A stretch of 64,000 nt of DNA from JAGVSR01 sp963786675. Its GTDB lineage: Bacteria > Pseudomonadota > Alphaproteobacteria > Rhizobiales > Hyphomicrobiaceae. Each line of letters begins with the position of its first letter. Positions within the stretch are counted from its first letter, which is position 1. The stretch is from contig CAWAZY010000003.1 of the NCBI GenBank assembly GCA_963786675.1, positions 434,001 to 498,000 on the forward strand, read 5' to 3'. Positions 11,000 to 20,685 of this stretch are shown here, one piece after another. Made by a program: the position numbers and the translations under genes. The notes beneath the pieces were generated by a model. The model had not been told where the DNA came from. It was given only the letters and a program-made list of their open reading frames with translations, and made no database searches.

Positions 11000-11790
11000 T
11001 GGGTCAGAAAGTCAATCCGGTCGGCCTGCGCCTTGGCATCAACCGCACATGGGATAGCCGTTGGTTCGCAGCGCGGGGCGAGTACGGCAAGCTGCTGCAC
11101 GAAGATATGGTCATTCGCGACCACATCATGAAGTACCAGCGCACCGCCGGCATCTCCAAGGTCGTGATCGAGCGCCCGCACAAGAAGTGCCGCGTCACCG
11201 TTCATACCGCCCGTCCGGGCGTGCTGATCGGCAAGAAGGGCGCCGACATCGAGAAGCTGCGCGGCGAGTTGGCCCGGCTGACGGCGTCGGAAGTGCATCT
11301 CAATATCGTCGAAGTGCGCAAGCCTGAGATCGACGCCACGCTCGTGGCCGAGTCGATCGCACAGCAGCTGGAGCGCCGCGTTGCGTTCCGCCGCGCCATG
11401 AAGCGCGCCGTGCAGTCCGCTCTGCGTCTTGGCGCCGTCGGCATCCGTATTAACGTGGCCGGCCGCCTTGGTGGCGCTGAAATCGCGCGCACGGAATGGT
11501 ATCGCGAAGGCCGCGTGCCGCTGCACACTCTGCGCGCCGACATCGATTTCGGATACGGCCTCGCCAAGACGGCTTACGGCGTCATCGGCATCAAGGTCTG
11601 GATCTTCAAGGGCGAGATCATCGAGCATGATCCGATGGCCGCAGAGAAGCGCGCCATGGAAGCCCAGGATGGTGCTTCGCCCCGTCCGCGCCGCGACGAT
11701 GGCGACCGGCGCGACCAGCGCCGCGGTCCGCGTGGTGGACGTGGTGGCGCGCCTCGCGGCGAAACCACCGAACCGGCCGGCGAGGCCTGA
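10999..11790 (+). CDS. rpsC: 30S ribosomal protein S3 with a charged C-terminal tail
   Basis: S3 (263 aa) lies at the mRNA entry site and has helicase-like activity. The KH-domain stretch (RPGVLIGKKGADIEKLR) and the C-domain GRLGGAEIARTEWYREGRVPL are clear. After KGEIIEHDPMAAEKRAMEA the protein ends in a disordered Arg/Gly/Asp tail of about 40 residues (DRRDQRRGPRGGRGG), making it longer than many alphaproteobacterial S3 proteins. The reading frame is clean, so the tail is real coding sequence. Confidence 0.97.
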   Translation: MGQKVNPVGLRLGINRTWDSRWFAARGEYGKLLHEDMVIRDHIMKYQRTAGISKVVIERPHKKCRVTVHTARPGVLIGKKGADIEKLRGELARLTASEVHLNIVEVRKPEIDATLVAESIAQQLERRVAFRRAMKRAVQSALRLGAVGIRINVAGRLGGAEIARTEWYREGRVPLHTLRADIDFGYGLAKTAYGVIGIKVWIFKGEIIEHDPMAAEKRAMEAQDGASPRPRRDDGDRRDQRRGPRGGRGGAPRGETTEPAGEA

Positions 11791-11809
11791 GGAACTTTAG
11801 GAAAAGACA

Positions 11810-12220
11810 ATGCTGCAACCCAAGCGCACAAAGTTCCGCAAGCAGTTCAAGGGCCGCATCCACGGCGCTGCGAAGGGCGGTACAACATTGAGCTTCGGCG
11901 AGATTGGCCTCAAGGCCGTCGAACCGGAGCGGATCACGGCGCGTCAGATCGAGGCGGCTCGCCGCGCGATTGCCCGCCACACGAAGCGCCAGGGCCGCAT
12001 CTGGCTGCGGATTTATCCCGATGTGCCGGTGACCAAGAAGCCGGCGGAAGTCCGCATGGGCTCGGGCAAGGGCAGCGTTGAGCTTTGGGTGGCTCGCGTG
12101 AAGCCGGGCCGCATCATTTTCGAGATCGGCGGCGTAAATCCGGCGATCGCCAAGGAAGCGCTGGAACTCGGCGCGGCCAAGCTGCCGATCAAGACACGTA
12201 TCGTATCGCGCACGGTCTAA
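11810..12220 (+). CDS. rplP: 50S ribosomal protein L16
   Basis: L16 (136 aa) helps organise the A site and supports peptidyl-transferase activity. The start MLQPKRTKFRKQFKGRIHG and the motif RMGSGKGSVELWVARVKPG are diagnostic. Length is standard. It lies between rpsC and rpmC, in the conserved order. Confidence 0.98.
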   Translation: MLQPKRTKFRKQFKGRIHGAAKGGTTLSFGEIGLKAVEPERITARQIEAARRAIARHTKRQGRIWLRIYPDVPVTKKPAEVRMGSGKGSVELWVARVKPGRIIFEIGGVNPAIAKEALELGAAKLPIKTRIVSRTV

Positions 12221-12264
12221 TGGCCTGAGTGAACCGGTACACAAGAAACGAGTGAGGACGAAAC

Positions 12265-12474
12265 ATGAAGGCGGCTGAGCTTAAGGGAATGTCCCTCGAC
12301 CAGCTTGATGACCAGTTGCTCAAGCTGAAGAAGGAGCAGTTCAATCTGCGCTTCCAGCGGGCTTCGGGTCAGCTTGAGAGCACGTCGCGGATCCGCGAGG
12401 TGCGTCGCGACATCGCCCGCGTGATGACGGTTGCCCGCGCCAAGCGGGCGGGTAGCGCGCAGAAGAGCGCTTGA
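12265..12474 (+). CDS. rpmC: 50S ribosomal protein L29
   Basis: L29 (69 aa) is a two-helix protein near the tunnel exit next to L23. The segment LDDQLLKLKKEQFNLRFQRA is the family core. A GTGAGGACG ribosome-binding site precedes the ATG, and rpsQ follows after 13 bp. Confidence 0.96.
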   Translation: MKAAELKGMSLDQLDDQLLKLKKEQFNLRFQRASGQLESTSRIREVRRDIARVMTVARAKRAGSAQKSA

Positions 12475-12487
12475 GGAGATTTGAGCG

Positions 12488-12721
12488 ATGCCGAAGCGCG
12501 TCCTGCAGGGTGTGGTCGTATCCGACAAGAACGACAAGACGATCGTAGTCGAAGTGGAGCGCCGTTTCACGCATCCGCTTCTGAAGAAGACCGTGCGCCG
12601 TACGAAGAAGTATCACGCGCATGACGAGGCCAACACGTTCAAGATCGGCGACAAGGTGTCGATCGAGGAGAGCGCGCCGGTTTCGAAGAAGAAGCGTTGG
12701 ACGGTGATGGCGAGGGCCTGA
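12488..12721 (+). CDS. rpsQ: 30S ribosomal protein S17
   Basis: S17 (77 aa) is an OB-fold primary 16S rRNA binder. PKRVLQGVVVSDKNDKTIVV and HPLLKKTVRRTKKYHAHDE are typical. The C-terminus SKKKRWTVMARA ends a few residues earlier than some homologues, which is within family variation. A 104-bp spacer follows before rplN. Confidence 0.96.
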   Translation: MPKRVLQGVVVSDKNDKTIVVEVERRFTHPLLKKTVRRTKKYHAHDEANTFKIGDKVSIEESAPVSKKKRWTVMARA

Positions 12722-12825
12722 GGCCTGGCGCGACGGGGAACGCCCCTGACGCGCCGGTATCGGGACTGAGGCCGGCAAGTGGAATTCGAGGCTGCTGAGG
12801 CAGCCGCAAGGGAAGGACAACAGCG

Positions 12826-13194
12826 ATGATCCAGATGGAGACCAATCTCGACGTCGCCGACAATTCGGGCGCCCGCCGCGTCCAGTGCATCAAAGTGCTG
12901 GGCGGCTCCAAGCGCAAGTACGCCACCATCGGCGACACCATCGTGGTGTCGGTGAAGGAGGCAATCCCGAAGGGGCGCGTGAAAAAGGGACAGGTGATGA
13001 AGGCCGTGATCGTGCGCGTCGCCAAGGGCGTGCGCCGCGCGGACGGCTCTCTGATCCGTTTCGACCGCAACGCCGCGGTGCTGGTGAATGCGCAAGGCGA
13101 CCCGGTTGGCACGCGCATCTTCGGGCCCGTGACCCGCGAACTGCGCGCCAAGAACCACATGAAGATCGTGTCGCTCGCGCCGGAGGTTCTGTAA
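12826..13194 (+). CDS. rplN: 50S ribosomal protein L14
   Basis: L14 (122 aa) forms an intersubunit bridge and is where the silencing factor RsfS binds. The N-terminus MIQMETNLDVADNSGARRV and the region FGPVTRELRAKNHMKIVSLA are family hallmarks, and the length is exact. The stop TAA overlaps the rplX ATG (TAATG). A GGAAGGACAA ribosome-binding site precedes the start. Confidence 0.98.
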   Translation: MIQMETNLDVADNSGARRVQCIKVLGGSKRKYATIGDTIVVSVKEAIPKGRVKKGQVMKAVIVRVAKGVRRADGSLIRFDRNAAVLVNAQGDPVGTRIFGPVTRELRAKNHMKIVSLAPEVL

Positions 13195-13520
13195 TGTCGG
13201 CTCAGAAGATCAAAAAGGGCGATCACGTCATCGTGCTGACGGGCCGCGACAAGGGCAAGCACGGCGAAGTGATCGAGGTTCGTCCCAAGGAGAGCCGTGC
13301 GCTCGTCCGCGGCGTCAACGTCGTGCGGCGCCATCAGCGCCAGACGGCCTCGCAGGAAGGCGGCATCATTTCCAAGGAAGCCGCAATCCATCTTTCGAAC
13401 CTCGCTCTCGAGGACCCCAAGGACGGCAAGCCGACCCGCATCGGCTTCAAGACGCTGGACGACGGCCGCAAGGTACGCGTCGCCAAGCGCTCTGGCGAAA
13501 TCATCCCGGAGAAGAAGTAA
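13194..13520 (+). CDS. rplX: 50S ribosomal protein L24
   Basis: L24 (108 aa) starts 50S assembly and sits near the tunnel exit. The KOW motif KGDHVIVLTGRDKGKHGEV and the central NVVRRHQRQTASQEGGIISK identify it. The frame also stays open upstream inside rplN, but the ATG overlapping the rplN stop is the natural start. Confidence 0.97.
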   Translation: MSAQKIKKGDHVIVLTGRDKGKHGEVIEVRPKESRALVRGVNVVRRHQRQTASQEGGIISKEAAIHLSNLALEDPKDGKPTRIGFKTLDDGRKVRVAKRSGEIIPEKK

Positions 13521-13523
13521 GCC

Positions 13524-14192
13524 ATGGCTGAGAAAGATAAATCCGCCAAGGGTGGCAAGCCGCAGGGCGCCGCTGCTGGCAAGGCCGCCAAGGCCGCCAA
13601 GAGCGCGCCGGCAGTTGCCGCCGCGCCGGCGAAGCCCCGTCCGGCCGACTACAAGCCGCGCATGAAGGTGCACTACGAAAAGGTGGTGCGCGACGCGCTG
13701 GCGAAGAAGTTCGAATACAAGAACATCATGCAGATCCCGCGCATTGAGAAGGTCGTTCTCAATATGGGCGTTGGCGAAGCGACCGCCGACCGCAAGAAGG
13801 TCGAGAGCGCCGCCAACGATCTGGCCCTGATTTCCGGCCAGAAGCCGGTGATGACCAAGGCCAAGAAGTCGATCGCGACCTTCAAGGTGCGCGATGGCAT
13901 GACGCTCGGCACCAAGGTCACGCTGCGCGGCGACCGTATGTACGAATTCCTGGACCGGTTCGTCACGATCGCGCTGCCGCGCGTGAAGGACTTCCGTGGC
14001 CTCAACCCGACGAGCTTCGACGGACGCGGCAACTATGCTTGCGGCCTGAAGGAGCACATCGTGTTCCCGGAAATCAACTATGACCAGGTCGATGAAGTGA
14101 TCGGCATGGATGTGATCGTGGTGACCACCGCGAAGACCGACGACGAAGCCCGCGAACTTCTTCGCGGCTTCAACTTCCCCTTCCGCAGCTAG
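13524..14192 (+). CDS. rplE: 50S ribosomal protein L5 with an Ala/Lys-rich N-terminal extension
   Basis: L5 (222 aa) binds 5S rRNA and contacts P-site tRNA. The core begins near residue 40 (RPADYKPRMKVHYEKVVRDAL), with RIEKVVLNMGVGEA and RGLNPTSFDGRGNYACGLKEH following. About 38 residues before it form a low-complexity extension (GKAAKAAKSAPAVAAAPAKP), whereas L5 proteins are usually 178-190 aa. The ATG at 13524 is 3 bp after the rplX stop, and the next ATG, at codon 47, falls inside conserved sequence, so the extension is probably translated. Confidence 0.96.
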   Translation: MAEKDKSAKGGKPQGAAAGKAAKAAKSAPAVAAAPAKPRPADYKPRMKVHYEKVVRDALAKKFEYKNIMQIPRIEKVVLNMGVGEATADRKKVESAANDLALISGQKPVMTKAKKSIATFKVRDGMTLGTKVTLRGDRMYEFLDRFVTIALPRVKDFRGLNPTSFDGRGNYACGLKEHIVFPEINYDQVDEVIGMDVIVVTTAKTDDEARELLRGFNFPFRS

Positions 14193-14244
14193 AGGACCTC
14201 GGGTTTCCCGATTTAAAAGCCCGAAAGGCCTTTGGAGGATTTGA

Positions 14245-14550
14245 ATGGCCAAGACGAGTTCCATCGAGAAGAACAATCGCCGGCGTAAGCTGGCCGCGCA
14301 GACGGCTGCCAAGCGCAAGCGTCTGAAGGACATCGCCAACGACGTCAAACTTCCGGCGGAAGATCGCTTCGCCGCGCGTTTGAAACTCGCTGAGATGCCG
14401 CGCAATTCCAATCCGACGCGGATCCGCAACCGCTGCGAGCTCACGGGCCGCGCGCGGGGCACCTACCGCAAGTTCAAGTTGTGCCGGAACCAGCTTCGCG
14501 AACTCGCCAGCCAGGGCAGAATTCCGGGCATCGTGAAGTCGAGCTGGTAG
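14245..14550 (+). CDS. rpsN: 30S ribosomal protein S14
   Basis: S14 (101 aa) is a 30S head protein. It is the long, zinc-free type: there is no CxxC pair around NRCELTGRARGTYRKFKLCR. The end GRIPGIVKSSW is conserved. It lies between rplE and rpsH in the spc operon, with TTGGAGGA before the ATG. Confidence 0.97.
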   Translation: MAKTSSIEKNNRRRKLAAQTAAKRKRLKDIANDVKLPAEDRFAARLKLAEMPRNSNPTRIRNRCELTGRARGTYRKFKLCRNQLRELASQGRIPGIVKSSW

Positions 14551-14562
14551 GGGAACGAAGAC

Positions 14563-14961
14563 ATGGCAATGAACGATCCCATCGGCGATATGCTGACGCG
14601 CATCCGTAACGCGCAGATGCGCCGCCGCCCGAAGGTCTCGACCCCGGCTTCGAACATGCGCGCCCGCGTGCTCGACGTTCTGGCCGAGGAAGGCTACATC
14701 CGCGGCTATGCCCGCATCGAGCAGAAGGGCTCCGAGCCCGAGCTCGAGATCGAGCTGAAGTACTACAATGGCCAGCCTGCGATCCGCGAAATTCAGCGCG
14801 TGTCCAAGCCGGGCCGCCGCGTGTACTCGCCGGTCAAGGATCTGAAGGCCGTCCGTAACGGTCTGGGCGTATCGATTTTGTCGACCCCGAAAGGCGTGAT
14901 GTCCGACAACCGGGCTCGCGACGAGAACGTCGGCGGCGAGATCATCTGCAACGTATTCTAA
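14563..14961 (+). CDS. rpsH: 30S ribosomal protein S8
   Basis: S8 (132 aa) binds helix 21 of 16S rRNA and is the spc operon repressor in Escherichia coli. NDPIGDMLTRIRNAQMRR at the start and SRPGRRVYS-like and ILSTPKGVMSDNRARDENVGGE-like segments toward the end are typical. The length is standard. Confidence 0.98.
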   Translation: MAMNDPIGDMLTRIRNAQMRRRPKVSTPASNMRARVLDVLAEEGYIRGYARIEQKGSEPELEIELKYYNGQPAIREIQRVSKPGRRVYSPVKDLKAVRNGLGVSILSTPKGVMSDNRARDENVGGEIICNVF

Positions 14962-15002
14962 CAAGGCGCCCGGGCGACCGGGCGGAATTAGGGGTCGAAC
15001 CC

Positions 15003-15545
15003 ATGTCACGTATTGGCAAAAAGCCGGTTCCGGTACCATCCGCGGTCACCGTCGCGGTGAACGGGCAGACGGTTAAGGTGAAGGGCGCCAAGGGCGAGCT
15101 TTCGTTCACCGCGCCGGAGCTGATCAAGCTTGAGACGACCGCGGACGGCATCGAAGTGACGCCGCGCGACGACACCAAGGCTGCGCGCTCCATGTGGGGC
15201 ATGTCGCGGACGATGATCCAGAACCTGATCACCGGTGTGACGGATGGCTATTCCCACACGCTCGAGATCCACGGCGTTGGTTTCAAGGCGTCGATGAAGG
15301 GTAAGGACACGCTGACCCTCGCCGTCGGCTACAGCCACGACGTCAACATCAAGGTGCCCGCGGGCGTCGATGTGAAGGTCGGTGGCGCCAAGCAGGACCA
15401 GGTCACTGTGTCCGGCATCGATAAGCAGGTCGTCGGCCAGCTGGCCGCCGAGATCCGCGCCTCCCGCAAGCCGGAGCCCTACCAGGGTAAGGGCGTGCGC
15501 TATCAGGGCGAATACATCTTCCGTAAGGAAGGCAAGAAGAAGTAA
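15003..15545 (+). CDS. rplF: 50S ribosomal protein L6
   Basis: L6 (180 aa) sits near the GTPase-associated centre. SRIGKKPVPVPSAVTVAVNG opens the protein, and the signature PEPYQGKGVRYQGEYIFRKE lies near its end. The frame is intact and the length standard. rplR follows after 11 bp. Confidence 0.98.
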   Translation: MSRIGKKPVPVPSAVTVAVNGQTVKVKGAKGELSFTAPELIKLETTADGIEVTPRDDTKAARSMWGMSRTMIQNLITGVTDGYSHTLEIHGVGFKASMKGKDTLTLAVGYSHDVNIKVPAGVDVKVGGAKQDQVTVSGIDKQVVGQLAAEIRASRKPEPYQGKGVRYQGEYIFRKEGKKK

Positions 15546-15556
15546 GGACGCGACCA

Positions 15557-15919
15557 ATGGGTACTCACGATCCAATCTTCCTCAAGCGGCGTTCGCGCGT
15601 GCGTCGTTCGCTCAAGGCGACTTCCGGCACGCGTCCGCGCCTCTCGGTGCATCGTTCGGGCCGGCACATCTATGCGCAGGTCATCGACGACGAGGCAGGC
15701 AAGACGATCGCCGCCGCCTCGACGATGGAAAAGGATTTGCGCGGCGCCTTGAAGACAGGCGCCGACACGACAGCGGCTGCGGCCGTCGGCAAGCTCGTCG
15801 CCGAGCGTTCGCTGAAGGCCGGCATCGATACCGTCGTCTTCGATCGCGGTGGCTTCCTTTATCACGGGCGCGTCAAGGCGCTCGCGGATGCCGCGCGCGA
15901 AGTCGGCCTGAAGTTCTGA
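15557..15919 (+). CDS. rplR: 50S ribosomal protein L18
   Basis: L18 (120 aa) binds 5S rRNA together with L5 and L25. RPRLSVHRSGRHIYAQVIDD and FDRGGFLYHGRVKALADAAR are diagnostic. The length is standard, and it is placed between rplF and rpsE. Confidence 0.98.
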   Translation: MGTHDPIFLKRRSRVRRSLKATSGTRPRLSVHRSGRHIYAQVIDDEAGKTIAAASTMEKDLRGALKTGADTTAAAAVGKLVAERSLKAGIDTVVFDRGGFLYHGRVKALADAAREVGLKF

Positions 15920-15935
15920 TGAAAGGGATTTGAAC

Positions 15936-16517
15936 GTGGCACGTGGACCCCAGAAAGATCGCGGACGCGATCGCGATCGCGATAAGGTCGAGAGCGAATT
16001 CACCGACAAGCTCGTTCACATCAATCGCGTCGCGAAGGTTGTGAAGGGCGGTAAGCGCTTCGGCTTCGCGGCTCTCGTGGTCGTCGGCGACCTGAAGGGC
16101 CGCGTCGGCTTCGGTCACGGCAAGGCCCGTGAGGTGCCGGAGGCGATCCGCAAGGCAACCGAAGCGGCCCGCCGCAACCTGCTGCGCGTTCCGCTGCGCG
16201 ATGCCCGCACGCTGCACCATGACAGCGAAGGCCGTCATGGAGCCGGCCGCGTGGTTGTTCGTTCCGCACCTCCCGGCACCGGTATCATCGCCGGCGGCGC
16301 CATGCGCGCCGTGTTCGAGATGCTGGGCGTGCAGGACGTGGTTGCCAAGTCGCTCGGTTCGACCAACCCCTATAACGTCGTGCGCGCCACGTTCGACGCT
16401 CTGAAGGGCCAGGAAAATCCGCGTGGCGTTGCTGCCCGCCGTAATCTCAAGGTCTCCGACGTTGTCGCGCGCCGCCGCGACGGCTCGGTCGCCTCGGAAG
16501 CCGCGGCTGAAGCGTAA
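15936..16517 (+). CDS. rpsE: 30S ribosomal protein S5
   Basis: S5 (193 aa) affects decoding accuracy. The start codon chosen is GTG at 15936, giving VARGPQKDRGRDRDRDK, because AAAGGGA lies 7 bp upstream; a TTG two codons earlier is in frame but has poorer spacing. The double-stranded RNA-binding part (DKLVHINRVAKVVKGGKRFG) and PPGTGIIAGGAMRAVFEMLG are conserved. Confidence 0.96.
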   Translation: MARGPQKDRGRDRDRDKVESEFTDKLVHINRVAKVVKGGKRFGFAALVVVGDLKGRVGFGHGKAREVPEAIRKATEAARRNLLRVPLRDARTLHHDSEGRHGAGRVVVRSAPPGTGIIAGGAMRAVFEMLGVQDVVAKSLGSTNPYNVVRATFDALKGQENPRGVAARRNLKVSDVVARRRDGSVASEAAAEA

Positions 16518-16551
16518 GCTTCAGCCCGGGCCAATGTGAAGGATCAGTTCG

Positions 16552-16746
16552 ATGGCTGACAACAAGAAGACCGTGACGGTCGAGCAGGTCAGAAGTGCTG
16601 CCCGCCGGCCGAGCAAGCAGACGGAGACCCTGCGTGGTCTCGGTCTCGATAAGCTCAACCGCCGCCGCACGCTGGAGGATACTCCGGCCGTGCGCGGCAT
16701 GATCAAATCCATCCCCCACCTCGTTCGCGTCGTCGACGAGGCTTGA
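16552..16746 (+). CDS. rpmD: 50S ribosomal protein L30
   Basis: L30 (64 aa) is a small 23S rRNA-binding protein. RPSKQTETLRGLGLDKLNRR and the terminal MIKSIPHLVRVVDE match the bacterial family. It is placed between rpsE and rplO, as usual. Confidence 0.96.
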   Translation: MADNKKTVTVEQVRSAARRPSKQTETLRGLGLDKLNRRRTLEDTPAVRGMIKSIPHLVRVVDEA

Positions 16747-16778
16747 GGTTCAGACGGCTTTAAGGAGCGCCACGTCCC

Positions 16779-17327
16779 ATGCGGCTCAATGAGATCAAAG
16801 ACAACGCCGGCGCGCGCAAGGTGCGCGTTCGCATCGGCCGCGGTATCGGTTCGGGCGTCGGCAAGACCGGCGGCCGCGGCGGCAAGGGCCAGACTGCCCG
16901 TTCCGGCGTCGCCATCGGCGGCTTCGAAGGCGGCCAGATGCCCCTCCACCGCCGTCTGCCCAAGCGCGGCTTCAACAAGTGGCGCGCGAAAGACTTCAAC
17001 GAGATCAACCTCGGTGCCCTGCAGAAGGCCGTCGATGACGGCAAGCTGAAGGCCGGACAGGCGATCGACGTGGCAGTTCTTGTCGAGGCTGGCGTACTGC
17101 GCCGCCCGAAGGACGGTCTGCGCGTACTGGGTAACGGCGAACTGAAGACCAAGCTCGCGATCACCGCCAATCACGCCTCGGCGACGGCGAAAGCCGCTAT
17201 CGAGCAGGCCGGCGGTACGCTGAAGATCATCGAGGTCAAGGTTCTCGAGGCCGACGAGATCAAGCGCAAGAAGACCGCCGCCAAGAAGGGCCGTTCGGGC
17301 AAGCCCGCGGCAAAGTCGGAAGATTAG
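16779..17327 (+). CDS. rplO: 50S ribosomal protein L15
   Basis: L15 (182 aa) is a late-assembly 50S protein. MRLNEIKDNAGARKVRVRIG, the Gly-rich GSGVGKTGGRGGKGQ arm and GFEGGQMPLHRRLPKRGF are diagnostic. It ends in a Lys-rich tail (KRKKTAAKKGRSGKPAAKSE) of about 25 residues beyond the fold. It precedes secY, which starts after a 137-bp spacer. Confidence 0.97.
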   Translation: MRLNEIKDNAGARKVRVRIGRGIGSGVGKTGGRGGKGQTARSGVAIGGFEGGQMPLHRRLPKRGFNKWRAKDFNEINLGALQKAVDDGKLKAGQAIDVAVLVEAGVLRRPKDGLRVLGNGELKTKLAITANHASATAKAAIEQAGGTLKIIEVKVLEADEIKRKKTAAKKGRSGKPAAKSED

Positions 17328-17464
17328 AGGCTGGTAGCCCCGCTGGCGCCACCCCATATCCCTCGCAGTGTGCCGGTCATGTCCGGCGAGGGGAACGGGG
17401 CGGCTGACGGCGGGGACCTTTCGCGGTTTTCGCGGAAGGGTGCCAAGCGTCAGGAGAGAGCACG

Positions 17465-18810
<1,346 letters not shown>

Positions 18811-18814
<4 letters not shown>

Positions 18815-19404
18815 ACCTGATCCTGCTCGGACCGCCCGGCGCCGGCAAAGGCACCCAGGCCCAGGTGCTGGCCGAAAAGCACGGCCTCGTTCAGCTTTCG
18901 ACCGGCGACATGTTGCGCGCAGCGGTCAAGGCCGGCACCGCGGTCGGCAAGCAGGCCGAGGCGATCATGAAGGCCGGCGGGTTGGTGCCTGACGAAGTCG
19001 TCATTGGCATCATCGCCGACCGGATCGAAGAGCCGGATTGCGCCAACGGGTTCATTCTGGATGGCTTTCCGCGCACTTTGAACCAGGCCGATGCGCTTGC
19101 CAACTTGTTGAAAGACAAGGGCAAAGCCTTGGACGCCGTCATCGAAATCAAGGTCGACGACACGATCCTGGTGTCGCGGATCGAGAACCGTGCGCGCGAA
19201 ACACTGGCCGCCGGCGGGACCGTCCGCGCGGACGATAATGCGGACGCCCTGCGCACCCGCCTGATGGCCTACTATCGCGAGACGGCGCCGCTCATCGGCT
19301 ACTACTTCGCTTACCGGATGCTGAAGTCGGTCGACGGCATGGCCCCGATCGCCGATGTGTCCGCCGAAATCGAGGGCATCCTGAAGGGGACGGCTACGGT
19401 ATAA
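18811..19404 (+). CDS. adk: Adenylate kinase
   Basis: This enzyme interconverts ATP + AMP and 2 ADP in the cytosol. The P-loop GPPGAGKGTQA is at residues 7-17, STGDMLRAA follows, and GFILDGFPRTLNQADAL contains the conserved Asp-Gly-Phe-Pro-Arg. At 197 aa it is the short form: the LID region (RARETLAAGGTVRADDNAD) lacks zinc-type cysteines. Coupling to secY by ATGA overlap is the common arrangement. Confidence 0.97.
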
Positions 19405-19464
19405 TTAACGATCCGGATGCGGCTGGCTGGCCGGGTGCGGGTGTGACACGTGTGTTTGAGAAGG

Positions 19465-19494
19465 TTGACTGACGCGCAGAGCTTAAGCTACAAC
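19465..19494 (+). promoter_or_regulatory. Candidate promoter for rpsM-rpsK-rpoA-rplQ
   Basis: TTGACT (19465-19470) and TACAAC (19489-19494) are 18 bp apart, in the 240-bp gap between adk and rpsM. This would give the alpha operon its own start in addition to readthrough. The rest of the gap holds no obvious gene or strong hairpin with a T run. Confidence 0.5.
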
Positions 19495-19644
19495 ACCGCG
19501 CTTTCATGACGCAGGGTTGACAAGATTGGCCGGGCGAGTTCGCCTGGGACCGGTCTCGTCTCGTTTTAGCTGGCAGAATCAATGGTTTGGCATCCGCTTG
19601 GCGGGGCTCGACCGAACACGAATTAGAATGTCCAGGAGAAGATC

Positions 19645-20016
19645 GTGGCCCGTATCGCAGGTGTGAATATTCCGACCCAGAAGCGCGTCGTCATCGCGCT
19701 GCAGTATATCCATGGGATCGGCCCGAAATTCGCGAAGGATATCTGCACTGCCGTCGGCATTCCCGCCGAGCGCCGCGTCAGCGAGCTGACCGATGCCGAA
19801 GTGCTGCAGATCCGCGAGTCGATCGACCGCGACTTCATTGTCGAGGGCGACCTGCGCCGCGAAGTCTCGATGAACATCAAGCGGCTGATGGATCTGGGTT
19901 GCTACCGCGGCCTGCGTCACCGCAAGGGCCTGCCTGTCCGCGGCCAGCGCACGCACACGAATGCCCGTACCCGCAAGGGTCCGGCGAAGCCGATCGCCGG
20001 CAAGAAGAAGGCCTAA
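19645..20016 (+). CDS. rpsM: 30S ribosomal protein S13
   Basis: S13 (123 aa) bridges the subunits and contacts P-site tRNA. ARIAGVNIPTQKRVVIALQY opens the protein, and the C-terminal RGQRTHTNARTRKGPAKPIA is the tRNA-contacting tail. A TCCAGGAGAAG ribosome-binding site precedes the start. rpsK follows after 106 bp. Confidence 0.98.
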   Translation: MARIAGVNIPTQKRVVIALQYIHGIGPKFAKDICTAVGIPAERRVSELTDAEVLQIRESIDRDFIVEGDLRREVSMNIKRLMDLGCYRGLRHRKGLPVRGQRTHTNARTRKGPAKPIAGKKKA

Positions 20017-20122
20017 CCTTTTCGCCTGTCCGGCGCCGGTCCTCGCGATCGTAGCGCTCCGGACGGGCTCGACCAGACGCAACGTTTCCCATCCGCAGGA
20101 TCGGGCAGGAGTTTGAGACACC

Positions 20123-20518
20123 ATGGCTAAAGAGCAGGGGCGCGCGAAAGTTCGCCGTCGCGAGAAAAAGAACATTACCTCGGGCGTCGCGCACGTGAAC
20201 GCTTCGTTCAACAACACCATGATCACCATCACCGACGCGCAGGGCAATACGCTCGCCTGGTCGTCGTCGGGCACGATGGGCTTCAAGGGCTCGCGCAAGT
20301 CGACACCCTTCGCCGCGCAGATGGCGGCCGAAGATGCCGGCAAGAAGGCTCAGGAGCATGGCGTAAAGGTGCTTGAAGTCGAAGTCTGCGGTCCGGGTTC
20401 GGGCCGTGAGTCGGCGCTGCGCGCGCTGCAGGCCGTCGGCTTCCAGATCACCTCGATCCGCGACGTGACCCCGATCCCCCACAACGGTTGCCGTCCGCGT
20501 AAGCGCCGGCGCGTGTAA
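20123..20518 (+). CDS. rpsK: 30S ribosomal protein S11
   Basis: S11 (131 aa) lies on the 30S platform near the E site. The stretch GVAHVNASFNNTMITITDAQ and the C-terminal SIRDVTPIPHNGCRPRKRRR are invariant features. The Asn-Gly in HNG is the usual isoaspartate-prone site. It is standard in length. Confidence 0.98.
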   Translation: MAKEQGRAKVRRREKKNITSGVAHVNASFNNTMITITDAQGNTLAWSSSGTMGFKGSRKSTPFAAQMAAEDAGKKAQEHGVKVLEVEVCGPGSGRESALRALQAVGFQITSIRDVTPIPHNGCRPRKRRRV

Positions 20519-20685
20519 CCCTACCTGCGTAATGCCGGAACGGCCGCTCTTGCCCGCGTTCGTTCCGTTTCCCTGCCTGCCGCCGTGTATTGAGCCCCCG
20601 GATCACGGCGCGGGCGATTGACCGCAAGGTGATGAAGCGCGCGCCTTGGGCGAGGATGCGGGCTTGAACCTGAAAGAGGCATAAA

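Noticed and set aside
12639..14462. 607-codon open frame opposite rpsQ-rplE-rpsN
   Set aside because: Spans several intact ribosomal genes on the other strand; codon-bias shadow.
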